From assembly GCA_964555935.1 (NCBI GenBank), contig CAZKUN010000024.1, positions 1 through 57,199 of the forward strand: a stretch of 57,199 nt of DNA, given 5' to 3'. The position numbers were made by a program, and so were the translations under genes. Source of the stretch: CAZKUN01 sp964555935 (lineage in GTDB: Bacteria; Armatimonadota; Zipacnadia; Zipacnadales; VGFC01). Under the pieces are notes generated by a model. It made no database searches and had not been told where the DNA came from. It saw only the letters and a list, made by a program, of their open reading frames with translations. Within the stretch, counting starts at the first letter, position 1. Each line of letters begins with the position of its first letter. Shown one piece after another: positions 8,450-17,125 of this stretch.

Positions 8450-9406
8450 CCTGTCGCCCTGGCACATACCTCATACACCTGTCGCGGGCCGAACTCATCG
8501 GGCATGTGGCGCGCGAGTTGCCGCCGCAGATCAAAGCACAAGTGGCACTTGGATGCGTGCGCAGGTTGGGGAGTAATACCGAACTGCTCGGCCAGGGGCA
8601 GCAAGGCCGCCGGGCCACTCTCGGCGATTCCCCTCAACAACGGCGTCTCCTGGACATGCCGCGTGCGGCACAGATCCGCCACCCGGGCGCAGTTGGCGTT
8701 GCCGAGGTTGAGGCCGGGACACCAATCGGGCCGCACGAATCCGTAGGGATCCACCTGGATCTCCTTGAGATTGTCGATGTCCCAGTCATCGGCGCAGTCC
8801 TGCGACAGAAGCTCGTCCAGCGGCACGGGCTGGACATGGGGCGCCAGATCGAGGGCGGCCCCGGCCGACGAAGTGAATACCGGAGCCGACGGCCCGCGTG
8901 TGATACGCGGGATCCATCGCCGCCTGTTCCGCATCTTGCGCGTGCTTCAGAGACAGCGTCTCCGGCAGCACGTTCTCTCTACCGAAGAGTTCCCAGGAGA
9001 TGCTCACGCCACGGTAGACTCGCTCGGCAGGGATGAACTCCTGGTGGTAGCAGTCCACGCTGAAGTACATGCCCTGCACGCCCGCCTCCCGCAGCAGCGA
9101 CAGCCGGTGGCGCGTCACCTCGTCCGAGGTACACCACGAGCCGTTGGACTCGACGAAGGCCACCGGCACGCCTACGGCGTCGAGGGCACGCACCATCTCC
9201 AGCACATGCTCGAAGCACATCAGGGCCTCGCCCCCCGCGATCAGGACGGCACGCCCGAGGGAGGCGAAGTCCAGACCGTACCGCACCGCCGCCTCAACGC
9301 CGACCAGGGCGTCGTCTTGCCGCGGGGCGGCCATCACCAGGCAGTGCCGGCAAGCCACGCTGCAGCGGTAAGTCACCATTATCTGCCCGTTGTAGTTCGG
9401 AAGCAT
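8446..9406 (-). CDS. Radical SAM protein with SPASM-like tail, interrupted by a one-base frameshift
   Basis: The N-terminal part (9406 down to about 8863) has the radical SAM cluster motif C15-S-V-A-C19-R-H-C22 and continues through GGEALMCFEHVLEMV. After GSGIHFVGR the frame breaks in the run CCCC (8859-8862). The next frame resumes with AALDLAPHVQPVPLDELL and ends in a Cys-rich tail (QDCADDW, DWCPGL, NCARVADLC, CHLCF), which resembles an auxiliary-cluster SPASM region. The span is 961 bp, one more than a multiple of three, so one inserted base explains it. Corrected length is about 319 residues. The start at 9406 has GGGAGG upstream. Substrate peptide or metabolite is unknown. The break may be a sequencing error or a real lesion. 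Confidence 0.75.
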
Positions 9407-9456
9407 GTGACCGACCCTCCCGTGTCCAGCGTAGTTCACCCGGGCCTGGCCCTGGG

Positions 9457-9765
9457 TCAACGCTGGTTGGTGCCCCCGCCGCGTAGGCCATCGGGTCCCG
9501 GGACCGGGTCGCCAGCCAGCTCGTTCAGGTAGTTCTCGACGTTGGCGTAGCCGTTAGCTGCGAAGGCTGCCCCGTCACCGCCGTTGTTCGGATCGAGGCC
9601 GTGGGCCTTCTTCCAGGCGTCGGGCATGCCATCGTGATCCGCGTCGGGGGGCGGCGCGGACGCCTCCATGGCATCACGCAGACTCCCGACGCCTGGGTCG
9701 TTGAGGTTGGTGACCCCAATAACGCGCCCACCCCGCCCGCCACGGACCTCGGCACCAAACCGCTC
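9457..9765 (-). pseudogene. Internally deleted pectate-lyase-type gene remnant
   Basis: The minus-strand frame first reads FGAEVRGGRGGRVIGV then TNLNDPGVGSLRDAMEA. This is the start of the mature right-handed beta-helix of pectate lyases, where V-T-N-L-N-D-x-G-x-G-S-L-R is a hallmark. It passes directly into PDADHDGMPDAWKKAHGL, then DPNNG and NVENYLNELAGDP. That is the calcium-binding, thrombospondin-3-like C-terminal tail of the same kind of protein. The roughly 300-residue catalytic middle is missing, and there is no signal peptide because a TAG lies in frame at 9766-9768. It is an in-frame deletion remnant, presumably non-functional. Confidence 0.75.
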
Positions 9766-9808
9766 CTACGGGGGCGCTCAGAAGGCGAGGAGTTGCAGTG
9801 GGGATGGG

Positions 9809-9837
9809 TTGACGGGTGGTGCGGGCACTGTTATAGT
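9809..9837 (+). promoter_or_regulatory. Sigma70-type promoter of the GntR/YtrA operon
   Basis: A -35 box TTGACG (9809-9814) is separated by exactly 17 bp from a -10 box TATAGT (9832-9837). The expected start of transcription is near 9844, giving a leader of about 25 bases before the ATG at 9869. The region is AT-rich against a GC-rich background. Confidence 0.75.
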
Positions 9838-9850
9838 TATTATATAACAG
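9828..9850. promoter_or_regulatory. Perfect palindromic operator overlapping the -10 box
   Basis: The arms CTGTTATA (9828-9835) and TATAACAG (9843-9850) are exact reverse complements around a 7-bp centre. The palindrome covers the -10 box and the predicted start point. A half-site-like GTAACAG follows at about 9852-9858. Its position directly in front of a GntR-family gene suggests autorepression, as in YtrA-type regulators. Confidence 0.75.
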
Positions 9851-9868
9851 TAGTAACAGTGGTCTGGT

Positions 9869-10255
9869 ATGCTCATATCGATCAACGAGGACGACGCGCG
9901 GCCGATCTACCAGCAGATCATCGCGCAAGTGAAAGAACAGGTGCGAACCGGGGCCCTGGAGCCCAGCGACCTGTTGCCGTCCGTCCGCGAGCTAGCGCGC
10001 AGCCTTGAGATCAATCTCCACACGGTCCGGAATGCGTACCAACGGCTCGGCGAACAGGGCGTGATCCGCGTGAGATTGGGGCAGCGCGCGCGGGTCGCCG
10101 AGCCGCCCACGTCCCCCGCCAACCGCGCGGAGGCGGAGGCGCGACTCACTCAGCGGCTTCGCGACCTGGCGACGGAGGCGTACCACCTGGGAGTGTCGCG
10201 TGAGGAGTTGCTCGGGCTGATCGACGACGCCCTGGGCGAATCGGGGGGAGGGTGA
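9869..10255 (+). CDS. GntR-family transcriptional regulator, YtrA subfamily
   Basis: The protein is 128 residues. Residues about 8-75 form the winged helix-turn-helix typical of GntR: RPIYQQIIAQVKEQVRTG, then LPSVRELARSLEINLHTVRN, AYQRLGEQGVI and a wing. The C-terminal part is only about 45 residues and helical, too short for a FadR or UTRA ligand domain, which is the hallmark of the YtrA subgroup. Such regulators usually control adjacent membrane-protein or ABC-transporter genes and repress themselves. Here the next gene, a membrane protein, overlaps its stop codon (TGATG). No strong ribosome site is seen, so translation may be weak. Confidence 0.9.
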   Translation: MLISINEDDARPIYQQIIAQVKEQVRTGALEPSDLLPSVRELARSLEINLHTVRNAYQRLGEQGVIRVRLGQRARVAEPPTSPANRAEAEARLTQRLRDLATEAYHLGVSREELLGLIDDALGESGGG

Positions 10256-11271
10256 TGAGGGTGAAATGGCCGAAGCTGTACCACCCGCTGTGGGTTCACT
10301 TGCCGGCGGTGCTCGCGGTGGCGGGGACTGTGGGCTACCTGCGGCTCAGCGACGTCGAACTCACGCGCGGGATGCGCATGTTCATGCTGCCCGGACTGCC
10401 AACTATGCCCACGACAGCGTCCGCGCGAGACATGGTGGGCGTGGTGATGGGAGGCCTAGTGCCCCTTGGGTTCTTCTCTGTGGTGGACGAGCTGTGGGCG
10501 CGTCAAGAAGGACCCAAGCGCTACAACTGGATGTCGCTGATGGATGAGATGTGCGTGGGCTTGTTCGTCGGCCTTGCCTTGGGACGGGTCGCGTGGCAGG
10601 GGTACACTGGCCCCGAGTGGGTATGCTCCCTCGGCTTGCCCGCGCTCGCCGTCGCGCTGCTGGTGGGCGCCGCGGCGCTCCTAGAACTCGTCCGTCCCTG
10701 CCGCCCCTTGGAGGCAGACGGCCAAACTGAGGTGACCGTGGCCGATCCATCCAAGCTGACGGCAAGCATCACCTCGAAAGACCGATGGGTCTACTGGCAG
10801 TCCCAGGACCCGATCTGGATGAAGGTCTTCGCACTGCCCGTGGCCGCGTTCCTCATCTTCTGTGCGGTAGTACTCGGTGAGCATTCCCTCTACCTGAGGC
10901 TCCACTTCTCTGCCCACGCGCTGCTTTGCGTGTTCATCGTTGGGCTGCTTTGGGGGATGCGGGTGACCGTCACACCAGAAGCGCTCAGGATTCACATCGG
11001 CATGTTCGGCCGTCGAGCGTTGTCGCTACAGATCGACGACCTGGAGACGGTGACGGTCCGCAAGTTCCGCCCGCTCCCCGAGTTCCACTCGTTCTACCAG
11101 GTTGGCCTGAAGAGGCGAGGCGGGGTCCGCCCATACTACTTCCGGGGCAACGAGGCGGTGCAGATCCGGTCGCGCGATGGCAGCGAGTATCTCATTGGCT
11201 CAGATGACGCGGAGCAACTGGAGGGCGTGTTGACCGCCGCCATGGAGGCACGTCACAGCCAGGATCGGTAG
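10255..11271 (+). CDS. Polytopic membrane protein with PH-like C-terminal domain, YtrA-operon member
   Basis: The product has 338 residues and is unrecognised at family level. About six hydrophobic segments are visible, for example HLPAVLAVAGTVGYL, MVGVVMGGLVPLGFF, CVGLFVGLALGRVAW, LPALAVALLVGAAALLEL, FALPVAAFLIFCAVVLG and ALLCVFIVGLLWGM. The final 90 residues (MRVTVTPEALRIHIGMF onward) have the beta-strand and helix pattern of bacterial PH domains, ending in EQLEGVLTAAM. The ATG overlaps the TGA of the regulator gene by one base, so the two are one transcription and translation unit. The operon is probably induced when the regulator releases the palindrome upstream. Confidence 0.75.
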   Translation: MRVKWPKLYHPLWVHLPAVLAVAGTVGYLRLSDVELTRGMRMFMLPGLPTMPTTASARDMVGVVMGGLVPLGFFSVVDELWARQEGPKRYNWMSLMDEMCVGLFVGLALGRVAWQGYTGPEWVCSLGLPALAVALLVGAAALLELVRPCRPLEADGQTEVTVADPSKLTASITSKDRWVYWQSQDPIWMKVFALPVAAFLIFCAVVLGEHSLYLRLHFSAHALLCVFIVGLLWGMRVTVTPEALRIHIGMFGRRALSLQIDDLETVTVRKFRPLPEFHSFYQVGLKRRGGVRPYYFRGNEAVQIRSRDGSEYLIGSDDAEQLEGVLTAAMEARHSQDR

Positions 11272-11330
11272 ACATCGGCGGATGCAGGTGGCACGATCGT
11301 CCGGCGCGTATAGGATATGTGATACGAGGA

Positions 11331-11353
11331 GGGCGAGCCAAACATCCTCGCCC
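11331..11353 (+). promoter_or_regulatory. Leader hairpin upstream of the TPR gene
   Basis: GGGCGAG (11331-11337) pairs with CTCGCCC (11347-11353) across a 9-base loop, ending a few bases before the strong AGGAGAGGTGG ribosome site. It could insulate or stabilise the leader. There is no U-run, so it is not an obvious terminator. Confidence 0.45.
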
Positions 11354-11370
11354 ATAGGAGAGGTGGACCC

Positions 11371-12390
11371 ATGAGAAAGAGCATTGCCGTCGTTGTTGCC
11401 ACGTTGATTGCATCGGTCGTGATAGGCGTCGTCTGGTGCCCCGCACAACTCGTCCCGGAAGAGCAGCGCACCCCAGAGTTCTTCGAACCGTACCTGCTGG
11501 AGCACCCCGGTTCGGAGGCGCTCCGACGACAGGCGCTAGTGCACTACTCGCTCAAGGAGAGGGACGAGGAGAAGCTCAAGCACCACACGCTCCTGATGAT
11601 CGAGCATTCTCCGGGTAACAACGACATCCATTACATGAACGGGCGCCTCTTCTCCGAGGACCCGGAATACACGGACGAGGTGATCCGGAGGCTTGAGGCT
11701 GCGAACGAGGCGTCTCCCGGCGACGCGGAGATACTGGCGGTGTTGGCAGGGGTCTGCGAGGCGGGGGCGCGAGAGGCCCGGTGGGCCCCAGGACGCGATG
11801 CCGACAGGTTGGAAGAGCTGACCGATAAGGCGCTCTCGTACTACGAAGGCGCTGTAGACGCGGCAGGCGACGACGACTTCCACATGGCGTTCTACTCGAA
11901 GCAATGGGCGGATCTGCTGGCCACGAATGACCGGACCGAGGAAGCAGTCGATGTCTGCGAGGCCGCGATACCGATGGCCGGCGGCATCGCGGAGATATCA
12001 TTGTTTCTCACTTACGCCGAGTGTCTGTACGACCTGGACCGACTGGACGAGGCGATGGACGTGGCGCAGGCAGCCATCGACGCGGACGGCGCCCGGGAGA
12101 GGCGCGACCCCGACTGCCACACTACGCGAGGCCACCATATTCGGGGGCGGATCCTGCTCGACAGGGACGATGTCGATGGCGCCGTGGCGGCGCTGATGGC
12201 GGGGACGGAGGTCGAGGCCTGTCCGCACAACAAGAGCTTCGGCCCCAACCTGGACCTTGCCAAACGCCTCCTTAAACGCGGGCGTCATGCGGATGTCGAG
12301 GCGTTCTGCGATGCGGTCATCGATAGGCACAACCCGATGAGCGACGGCGTCCGCGAACTCCGAGAGAAGGCGAGGGCCCAGCAGGACTAG
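11371..12390 (+). CDS. Membrane-anchored TPR-repeat protein
   Basis: The protein has 339 residues with one N-terminal hydrophobic helix (residues about 4-24, SIAVVVATLIASVVIGVVW), acting as signal or anchor. The rest is helical and contains tetratricopeptide-like repeats, for example ADLLATNDRTEEAVDVCEAA, LFLTYAECLYDLDRLDEAMD, VAQAAID and GRILLDRDDVDGAVAAL. TPR domains scaffold protein contacts; the partner is unknown. AGGAGAGGTGG is an unusually strong ribosome site 4-7 bases from the ATG. The TAG stop is the first three bases of an 80-bp palindromic element. Confidence 0.8.
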   Translation: MRKSIAVVVATLIASVVIGVVWCPAQLVPEEQRTPEFFEPYLLEHPGSEALRRQALVHYSLKERDEEKLKHHTLLMIEHSPGNNDIHYMNGRLFSEDPEYTDEVIRRLEAANEASPGDAEILAVLAGVCEAGAREARWAPGRDADRLEELTDKALSYYEGAVDAAGDDDFHMAFYSKQWADLLATNDRTEEAVDVCEAAIPMAGGIAEISLFLTYAECLYDLDRLDEAMDVAQAAIDADGARERRDPDCHTTRGHHIRGRILLDRDDVDGAVAALMAGTEVEACPHNKSFGPNLDLAKRLLKRGRHADVEAFCDAVIDRHNPMSDGVRELREKARAQQD

Positions 12391-12467
12391 AGCCAGCTTC
12401 AAGACCCCAACAACAGGGCCTGTCGGATCTGGAGATCCGACCTACGGGGGTCTGGAAACCACTCCTA
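12388..12467. repeat. 80-bp palindromic element, copy 1 (begins with the TAG stop of the TPR gene)
   Basis: The inner perfect hairpin GTCGGATCT-GG-AGATCCGAC (12422-12441) is followed by CTACG. Outer arms TAGAGCCAGCTTCAAGACCC and, reverse-complemented from the right end, TAGGAGTGGTTTCCAGACCC pair imperfectly. The copy aligns without gaps to 17642-17721 and 44535-44614. It starts with the upstream gene's TAG and ends in CTA (12465-12467). The following 135 bp up to the next ATG hold two copies of GCCGCGGC but no gene. Confidence 0.9.
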
Positions 12468-12602
12468 GCCGCGGCGAGGGAGTGGACGAGCCAGAAGGGT
12501 GCGGGAGCCCGACCGGCGAAGTGCCGCGGCAAGTAGTTGGCTTTTCGGCCGACCACCTGGGCGCCCGGTCGGATGTGGGGGATCCCGATTCTAGGGGAAG
12601 TC

Positions 12603-13946
12603 ATGGCGACCCACAATCTCGCCGAGGCAACCGGCGAGCCGCGTGAGCTGGAGCCCTGGCATCCGCGCTACCTCCCCGCCGTCATCATCGCCGTCTACGC
12701 CGCGTTCGCGCTCTTCGCCACGTGGGCCATCCGACTGGACTACGGTCCCGACGAACCGCACCACCTGCAATACGCCTACGAGATCGCCGTCGACGGCCGC
12801 CTCCCCGATCCGAGCGACCCGACCGGAAACCTCGTCAGGACCCATCCGCCGATCTACTACCTGATCGTCGCCGGTATCTGGCGGGCAACGGGCGCCCGGC
12901 AGGCGCCAACCGACACCGAAGCCGCCGTGGAGCCGCACCAGCCGATCTCGCCCCGGGCCGCGCTCGCCCGACGACTCATGCGTGGCTTCTCCGTGTTGCT
13001 CGGGTGTCTCACGCTGGTCGTGGTCGCGCGGATTCTGGTGGTGATCGGAGTCGCGCCCGCGTGGCGACCGTTCCTCCTGGCGGCGTTCGGGCTGTGGCCC
13101 CTGTTTCAGTGGATCAGCAGCGTTGTCAGCAACGACAACATCGCGATCCTGTTTTCGGCCATCGCCTGCCTGGCGGTCGTCTCAAGGCTTCGCGCGGGAA
13201 GCACCACCCTCAAGCAAGCCGCTCTGCTCGGCTTGCTCATCGGGCTCGGGGCGTGGGCAAAGCGCCCGACGCTCTTCGTCGTCCCCATCGCCGCGTGGGT
13301 CGTCTTCGCCACGAGCCCCAATGACAGGCGCGCGGCCGGGCTCGCGTGCTTTGGGCTCGCATTCCTGGCGATCGCCGCCTGGTGGCATGTCTATCTCTAC
13401 TTCACCGCCGGCTCGCCGTTCCCCAAGTTCCACGCGGAGGAGTGGGACCAACGCTCAGCCTGGGAACTCATCACCAACGACCCGGCCATCATCGCGTGGA
13501 TGCCGGTCGAACTCGCCTGCCACGCCTGGGTCCCGGACTGGGCGGGCGCAATCATCCCCATGGCTGTCGGCAGACTCGTCTTCGCCGCGCTGGCCGTGCT
13601 GTTCGTCGCGGGAATCGTCAAGGCATGGCGGAGCCGCGGGGAGGCCTTCCTTGGCCCGCTCAGATGGACCTCGCTCGTCGGCATCGGCGTGCTCGTTGCG
13701 GGGATCATGCATTACTCGATCACAGTCGACATCCGGGCCACGATCTGCGGCCGCTACCTCCTGAGCGGCGCGCCGTGGCTTGTCTGCCTCGTCGCTGCTT
13801 GCCTGCCGCGGGTGAAGACATCAGGCGCGTGGCACCACGTCCGGCGATATCTGCCGGTTGTGCTTGGCGCGTGGGTTCTGTTCGATGTGGCGTGGTGGAT
13901 CCTCGTTCAGACGATGTATGAGACGCTCGGACGGATGGTCTCGTGA
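12603..13946 (+). CDS. GT-C-fold integral membrane glycosyltransferase-like protein
   Basis: The product is 447 residues with about ten membrane segments. The signature of GT-C enzymes is present in the first periplasmic loop: an acidic D50-E51-P-H-H54 motif after the first helix (RLDYGPDEPHHLQYAYE), then RTHPPIYYLIV. Such enzymes transfer a sugar from a polyprenyl-phosphate donor to lipid, glycan or protein. The ATG at 12603 has GGGGA 5 bases upstream; the frame opens earlier at 12537 without a good start. Acceptor and donor cannot be read from the sequence. It lies alone between a palindromic element and a convergent membrane-protein gene. Confidence 0.78.
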   Translation: MATHNLAEATGEPRELEPWHPRYLPAVIIAVYAAFALFATWAIRLDYGPDEPHHLQYAYEIAVDGRLPDPSDPTGNLVRTHPPIYYLIVAGIWRATGARQAPTDTEAAVEPHQPISPRAALARRLMRGFSVLLGCLTLVVVARILVVIGVAPAWRPFLLAAFGLWPLFQWISSVVSNDNIAILFSAIACLAVVSRLRAGSTTLKQAALLGLLIGLGAWAKRPTLFVVPIAAWVVFATSPNDRRAAGLACFGLAFLAIAAWWHVYLYFTAGSPFPKFHAEEWDQRSAWELITNDPAIIAWMPVELACHAWVPDWAGAIIPMAVGRLVFAALAVLFVAGIVKAWRSRGEAFLGPLRWTSLVGIGVLVAGIMHYSITVDIRATICGRYLLSGAPWLVCLVAACLPRVKTSGAWHHVRRYLPVVLGAWVLFDVAWWILVQTMYETLGRMVS

Positions 13947-13964
13947 CCCGCCGGCACGGGGAGG

Positions 13965-15926
13965 TCACGGCCAGAATCGGTAGACATTGGTGTGGGCGAC
14001 GAGGGAGTAGATGACCCAGAGGGTGCCGGTGATGATATCGCCGAGGATGAGGCCGTAGGCGATGGAGGTTAGGGTCCGCATGCCGCGCGCGTGGGAGTAG
14101 CGAGCGACGGTAATCTTCGCCGCCCAGGCGATGAACATCGGGAACCACATGTGCATCAGGAAGTACGTGGTCGACAACGCGAATCCCGCCGGATGGATCG
14201 GCCACCAGACAAACCTCGTCCGCACGCTCATCAGCCCGAAGTAGACGCCGAATCCCACCAAAGCGGCGACGCAGCGGCCGACGTTGAAACCCTCGTTTCG
14301 CGCCAGCCAGTTGGAGAGCTGGTTCCAGGCTTCGCCGTTCTGCCACCCCCACCACGACGACCACTCCGCGCCCCACCCATAGCGGTAGCCGATGACGACC
14401 GGCCACAGAAGGGCCCAGGCCTGCGCGAACACGAGCGCCGCGATCGACCACAAGAGGAGCTTCCGACCGTTCACCCCGGCTTTGTGCTCGAAGAACAGCG
14501 CCTCGAACTGGTGAGGCATGGGGATGTTGCGCAGGCCACGCGTGAAGCTGAAGAAGACCGAGAGCGAGGTGAGATTCTGCTTCCCCAGAATCCGCGCGCC
14601 GAGGATGTTCCCCTGCATCACCGTCGGCCCGAGCCGCTCGATCTCATGGGTGGGCAGGCCCATCTCAGCGCGGATGCGGCCGACCATCAGGTGCATGATG
14701 AAATACTGGGCGAAAAACGCGATGGACACCCATGCCGCCATGCGCTGGGAAATGCCGACCGAGACGCAGTAGAGCGCGGGGATGACGAAGAGCAAGAAGG
14801 CGGTTCGGTAGCGGACGGGCTCGCCATCGTCGACCTCCTCCCCCGCCTTGCCCACGATGCGCCGCCAGGCCATCGCGAAATACCCTCGAGCCGCGTAGAT
14901 GCTGAAGGCGATCATGGCTACGTAACCGCCGAATGACTGCTCCTTGAAGTACGGGAACTCCGGCGTCCGGTTCAGCACGCCGATCCAGTTGCAGAAGATC
15001 GCTTCCGCCTTCCAGAAGATGAAGAAGAACCAGAGCGACAGGCTGAGTTCAGACGGCAGGAGAAGGGCGAGCCCGATGATCATCGGGTAGAGGCACGGGT
15101 AGAACGATCCGACCGCGTTCCACGGCTTGCCGTGGAAAAACTGGCGGAAATCCAGCGCGGGATTCTGGTTGAGCTTGACGGGGATCTCGGGCACGTGTGG
15201 GAAGAGCACGTGCATGCCGTTGACGCCGTTGATGACGACGGTGATTCCTAGCGCCACGAAGAACGCCACGTTGCGGAACGCGGGCACGCCGGGCTTGGCG
15301 ATCTCCATGGGGAGCTGGACGACGGGGAAGGTCATCTTCTCCCGCTCGATCCACCGGCGTCTGAACAAGACGACCAGGCCGACCGGCGCCATCCAAAGCG
15401 CGCTGAGGAATACCCACCAGCGGATGAGCGGCCCCGCCCACGCGCGGTAGTTCGCCGCGTAGAAGAAGCTGCTATCGCCGCGCCAGAGGTTTTCGAGCGC
15501 GGCTGGATCGCTGACGGTCATGGTCCGGGGGATGTACTCCAGGAACATTCGATCCCAGCCGTTCTCGGGGGTCGCGAAGCGAAAAGCGCCCTGGATCGTG
15601 CCCATGAGGGGGCTCATGAGATCGTGCCCGCTCGCGCACGTGGCAACGGACATCAGCGTGAAGAACGCGAGCAATTCCGCGGGGGCGAACATCGCCGAGG
15701 GCCGGACGCGGCGGAGGATGGCGTTGATGCCGGCGAGGAGGAGGAGGTAGAAGACGGCGTCCCAGTAGAGCGATACGATGGTCGGTCCGATTCCACTGCG
15801 AGGGCCGCGCCAGAATGCGATGAAGAACGCGTTCAGCGGGACCATCACGAACACGATGATGAGGATGCGGATGGTAACGCCGCCGGCACGGTCGGCCTCG
15901 GCAGCGTCGGAGATGGGTCGGCTCAC
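13965..15926 (-). CDS. DUF6785/DUF6784-like polytopic membrane protein, paralog 1
   Basis: The protein has 653 residues and 12 or more hydrophobic segments. It shares blocks with the gene at 21861: RRRWIEREKMTFPVVQLPME here against RRQWVEHERFTFPLAQLPVE there, KPW-containing loops and YP(M/L)(I/V)IG followed by L(S)LW. The start is a GTG (15926) whose last bases form the TGA stop of the upstream gene (GTGA overlap), so the pair is translationally coupled. I recall this family as DUF6785/DUF6784, with unknown function. The many helices suggest a transporter (inference). Coupling to an exported glycosidase-like gene suggests uptake of its products. Confidence 0.78.
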   Translation of the reverse strand: MSRPISDAAEADRAGGVTIRILIIVFVMVPLNAFFIAFWRGPRSGIGPTIVSLYWDAVFYLLLLAGINAILRRVRPSAMFAPAELLAFFTLMSVATCASGHDLMSPLMGTIQGAFRFATPENGWDRMFLEYIPRTMTVSDPAALENLWRGDSSFFYAANYRAWAGPLIRWWVFLSALWMAPVGLVVLFRRRWIEREKMTFPVVQLPMEIAKPGVPAFRNVAFFVALGITVVINGVNGMHVLFPHVPEIPVKLNQNPALDFRQFFHGKPWNAVGSFYPCLYPMIIGLALLLPSELSLSLWFFFIFWKAEAIFCNWIGVLNRTPEFPYFKEQSFGGYVAMIAFSIYAARGYFAMAWRRIVGKAGEEVDDGEPVRYRTAFLLFVIPALYCVSVGISQRMAAWVSIAFFAQYFIMHLMVGRIRAEMGLPTHEIERLGPTVMQGNILGARILGKQNLTSLSVFFSFTRGLRNIPMPHQFEALFFEHKAGVNGRKLLLWSIAALVFAQAWALLWPVVIGYRYGWGAEWSSWWGWQNGEAWNQLSNWLARNEGFNVGRCVAALVGFGVYFGLMSVRTRFVWWPIHPAGFALSTTYFLMHMWFPMFIAWAAKITVARYSHARGMRTLTSIAYGLILGDIITGTLWVIYSLVAHTNVYRFWP

Positions 15927-16951
15927 TCCCCCACCTCGCCGAGCGCGATGGTGATGGGGTGGAGGAAAGTATGCCAGAACCCCCAACTGACTCCCGGCCG
16001 CGATCCATCGGCGAAGGCATACGCGATGAAGGGCTCCATGCCGAGGGGGATATGGCCGCGCGCGTCGCCGCTGACGCCCATGTTGTGACACTTGGTGCGG
16101 ATGGGTCCACCGAGGCGGAGCGGCTCGGAGAAGTGGATGCCATCGGTCGACTCGCGGACCACGATGAAGCTCTCGTCGCTCATCCGCGACGCGGTGCAGA
16201 AGGCGAGGAACCGGTTGAGCCCATCATGGTACTTCACGTCGGCGGAGTCCTCGCCCGGCAGACGGTCCCACATCGCGCCATGGTGCTGGAGCTTGCCCGG
16301 CCAGTTGGGATCGCTCGCGGGGGCGGTCGCCACGTGGGTCTGGTTGATGGCGGCGCCGTCGGGCGCGCGGCTGATGATCGAGTAGTAGACGAAGAGCGTG
16401 TCGCCCTTCACGACGAAGCTGGGCTCGCCCGCGCCCCAGACATCGCGCGGCTCCCGGAAGACGACGATCGGCATGGGGCGATCGCCCCAGCCGTAGCCGT
16501 TCCATTTCTCAAACGGACCGGTCGGTGATTTGGACCGCGCGACGAAGACCTCGTTGTCCATGCCCTTCGGATCCCACACAGCCGTGACGCCGACGTAGTA
16601 GTGCTCGCCGATCCTGATGAGACCGGGATCGCAGACGGACTGGCGGTCGCGAGAGCCCTCGGTCGGCGCGAGCATGATCGTCTCTTCGCCCCACGTCTTC
16701 CCGCCATCGGACGAATGCTTGTGGCGGATCCAATCCCACTGATGGGTGCCATCCTTGCCCGGCCCGCCAGGCGAGGCGAACCACGTGTCGATCGAGCCGT
16801 CGTCGTTCACGATGATCGACGGGCCATAGCGATAGGCGAAGCCGTCTTTGGTGGGGTCGAAGATGACCCAGCCATCGTCAGCCGTGACGGTGACGCGCTC
16901 GACGGGCGCGGCGCAAGCGGCCGCAGACATCAGAGAGAGCATGCAAATCAT
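15923..16951 (-). CDS. Exported five-bladed beta-propeller glycosidase-like protein
   Basis: The product is 342 residues with a short signal peptide (MICMLSLMSAAACAAP), which decided the ATG at 16951 over the longer open frame. Propeller features include SSDGGKTWGEE (sialidase-type Asp-box-like turn), SVCDPGLIRIGEHYYVGV, and RSKSPTGPFEKW, which is typical of GH43/GH32/GH130-type folds. The acidic residues of SVCDPG and WGAGEPSF could be catalytic. The substrate is unknown. It is translationally coupled to the DUF6785-like membrane protein downstream. Confidence 0.75.
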   Translation of the reverse strand: MICMLSLMSAAACAAPVERVTVTADDGWVIFDPTKDGFAYRYGPSIIVNDDGSIDTWFASPGGPGKDGTHQWDWIRHKHSSDGGKTWGEETIMLAPTEGSRDRQSVCDPGLIRIGEHYYVGVTAVWDPKGMDNEVFVARSKSPTGPFEKWNGYGWGDRPMPIVVFREPRDVWGAGEPSFVVKGDTLFVYYSIISRAPDGAAINQTHVATAPASDPNWPGKLQHHGAMWDRLPGEDSADVKYHDGLNRFLAFCTASRMSDESFIVVRESTDGIHFSEPLRLGGPIRTKCHNMGVSGDARGHIPLGMEPFIAYAFADGSRPGVSWGFWHTFLHPITIALGEVGE

Positions 16952-17125
16952 AGTGGGAGAGCCTTCTGGGTGCGGGTGTTGGCGAATCGATGCGCGGATA
17001 CTCTTCGCCACGGGGGGAGTTGGGCCTTCAGCCCGCGCTATCCTCGTCACCGAAGAGGTATTGCGTTGGACCTCCAAGCAACTGACGGCAGGCGTGTCGC
17101 AAGAGACGCGCAGGGGGTGAGGCAG

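Noticed and set aside
8446..9406. Radical SAM gene as the sulfatase maturase (anSME)
   Set aside because: The C-terminal Cys pattern and position do not specifically match anSME and the genes are separated and differently oriented. No evidence beyond nearness.
12388..12467. 80-bp elements as intrinsic terminators
   Set aside because: No U-run follows the stems on either strand, and the elements are conserved as fixed-length units.
16601..17125. Upstream extension of the small protein gene at 17126
   Set aside because: The extension is antisense to the beta-propeller gene and lacks family features; the signal helix and ribosome site begin at 17126.
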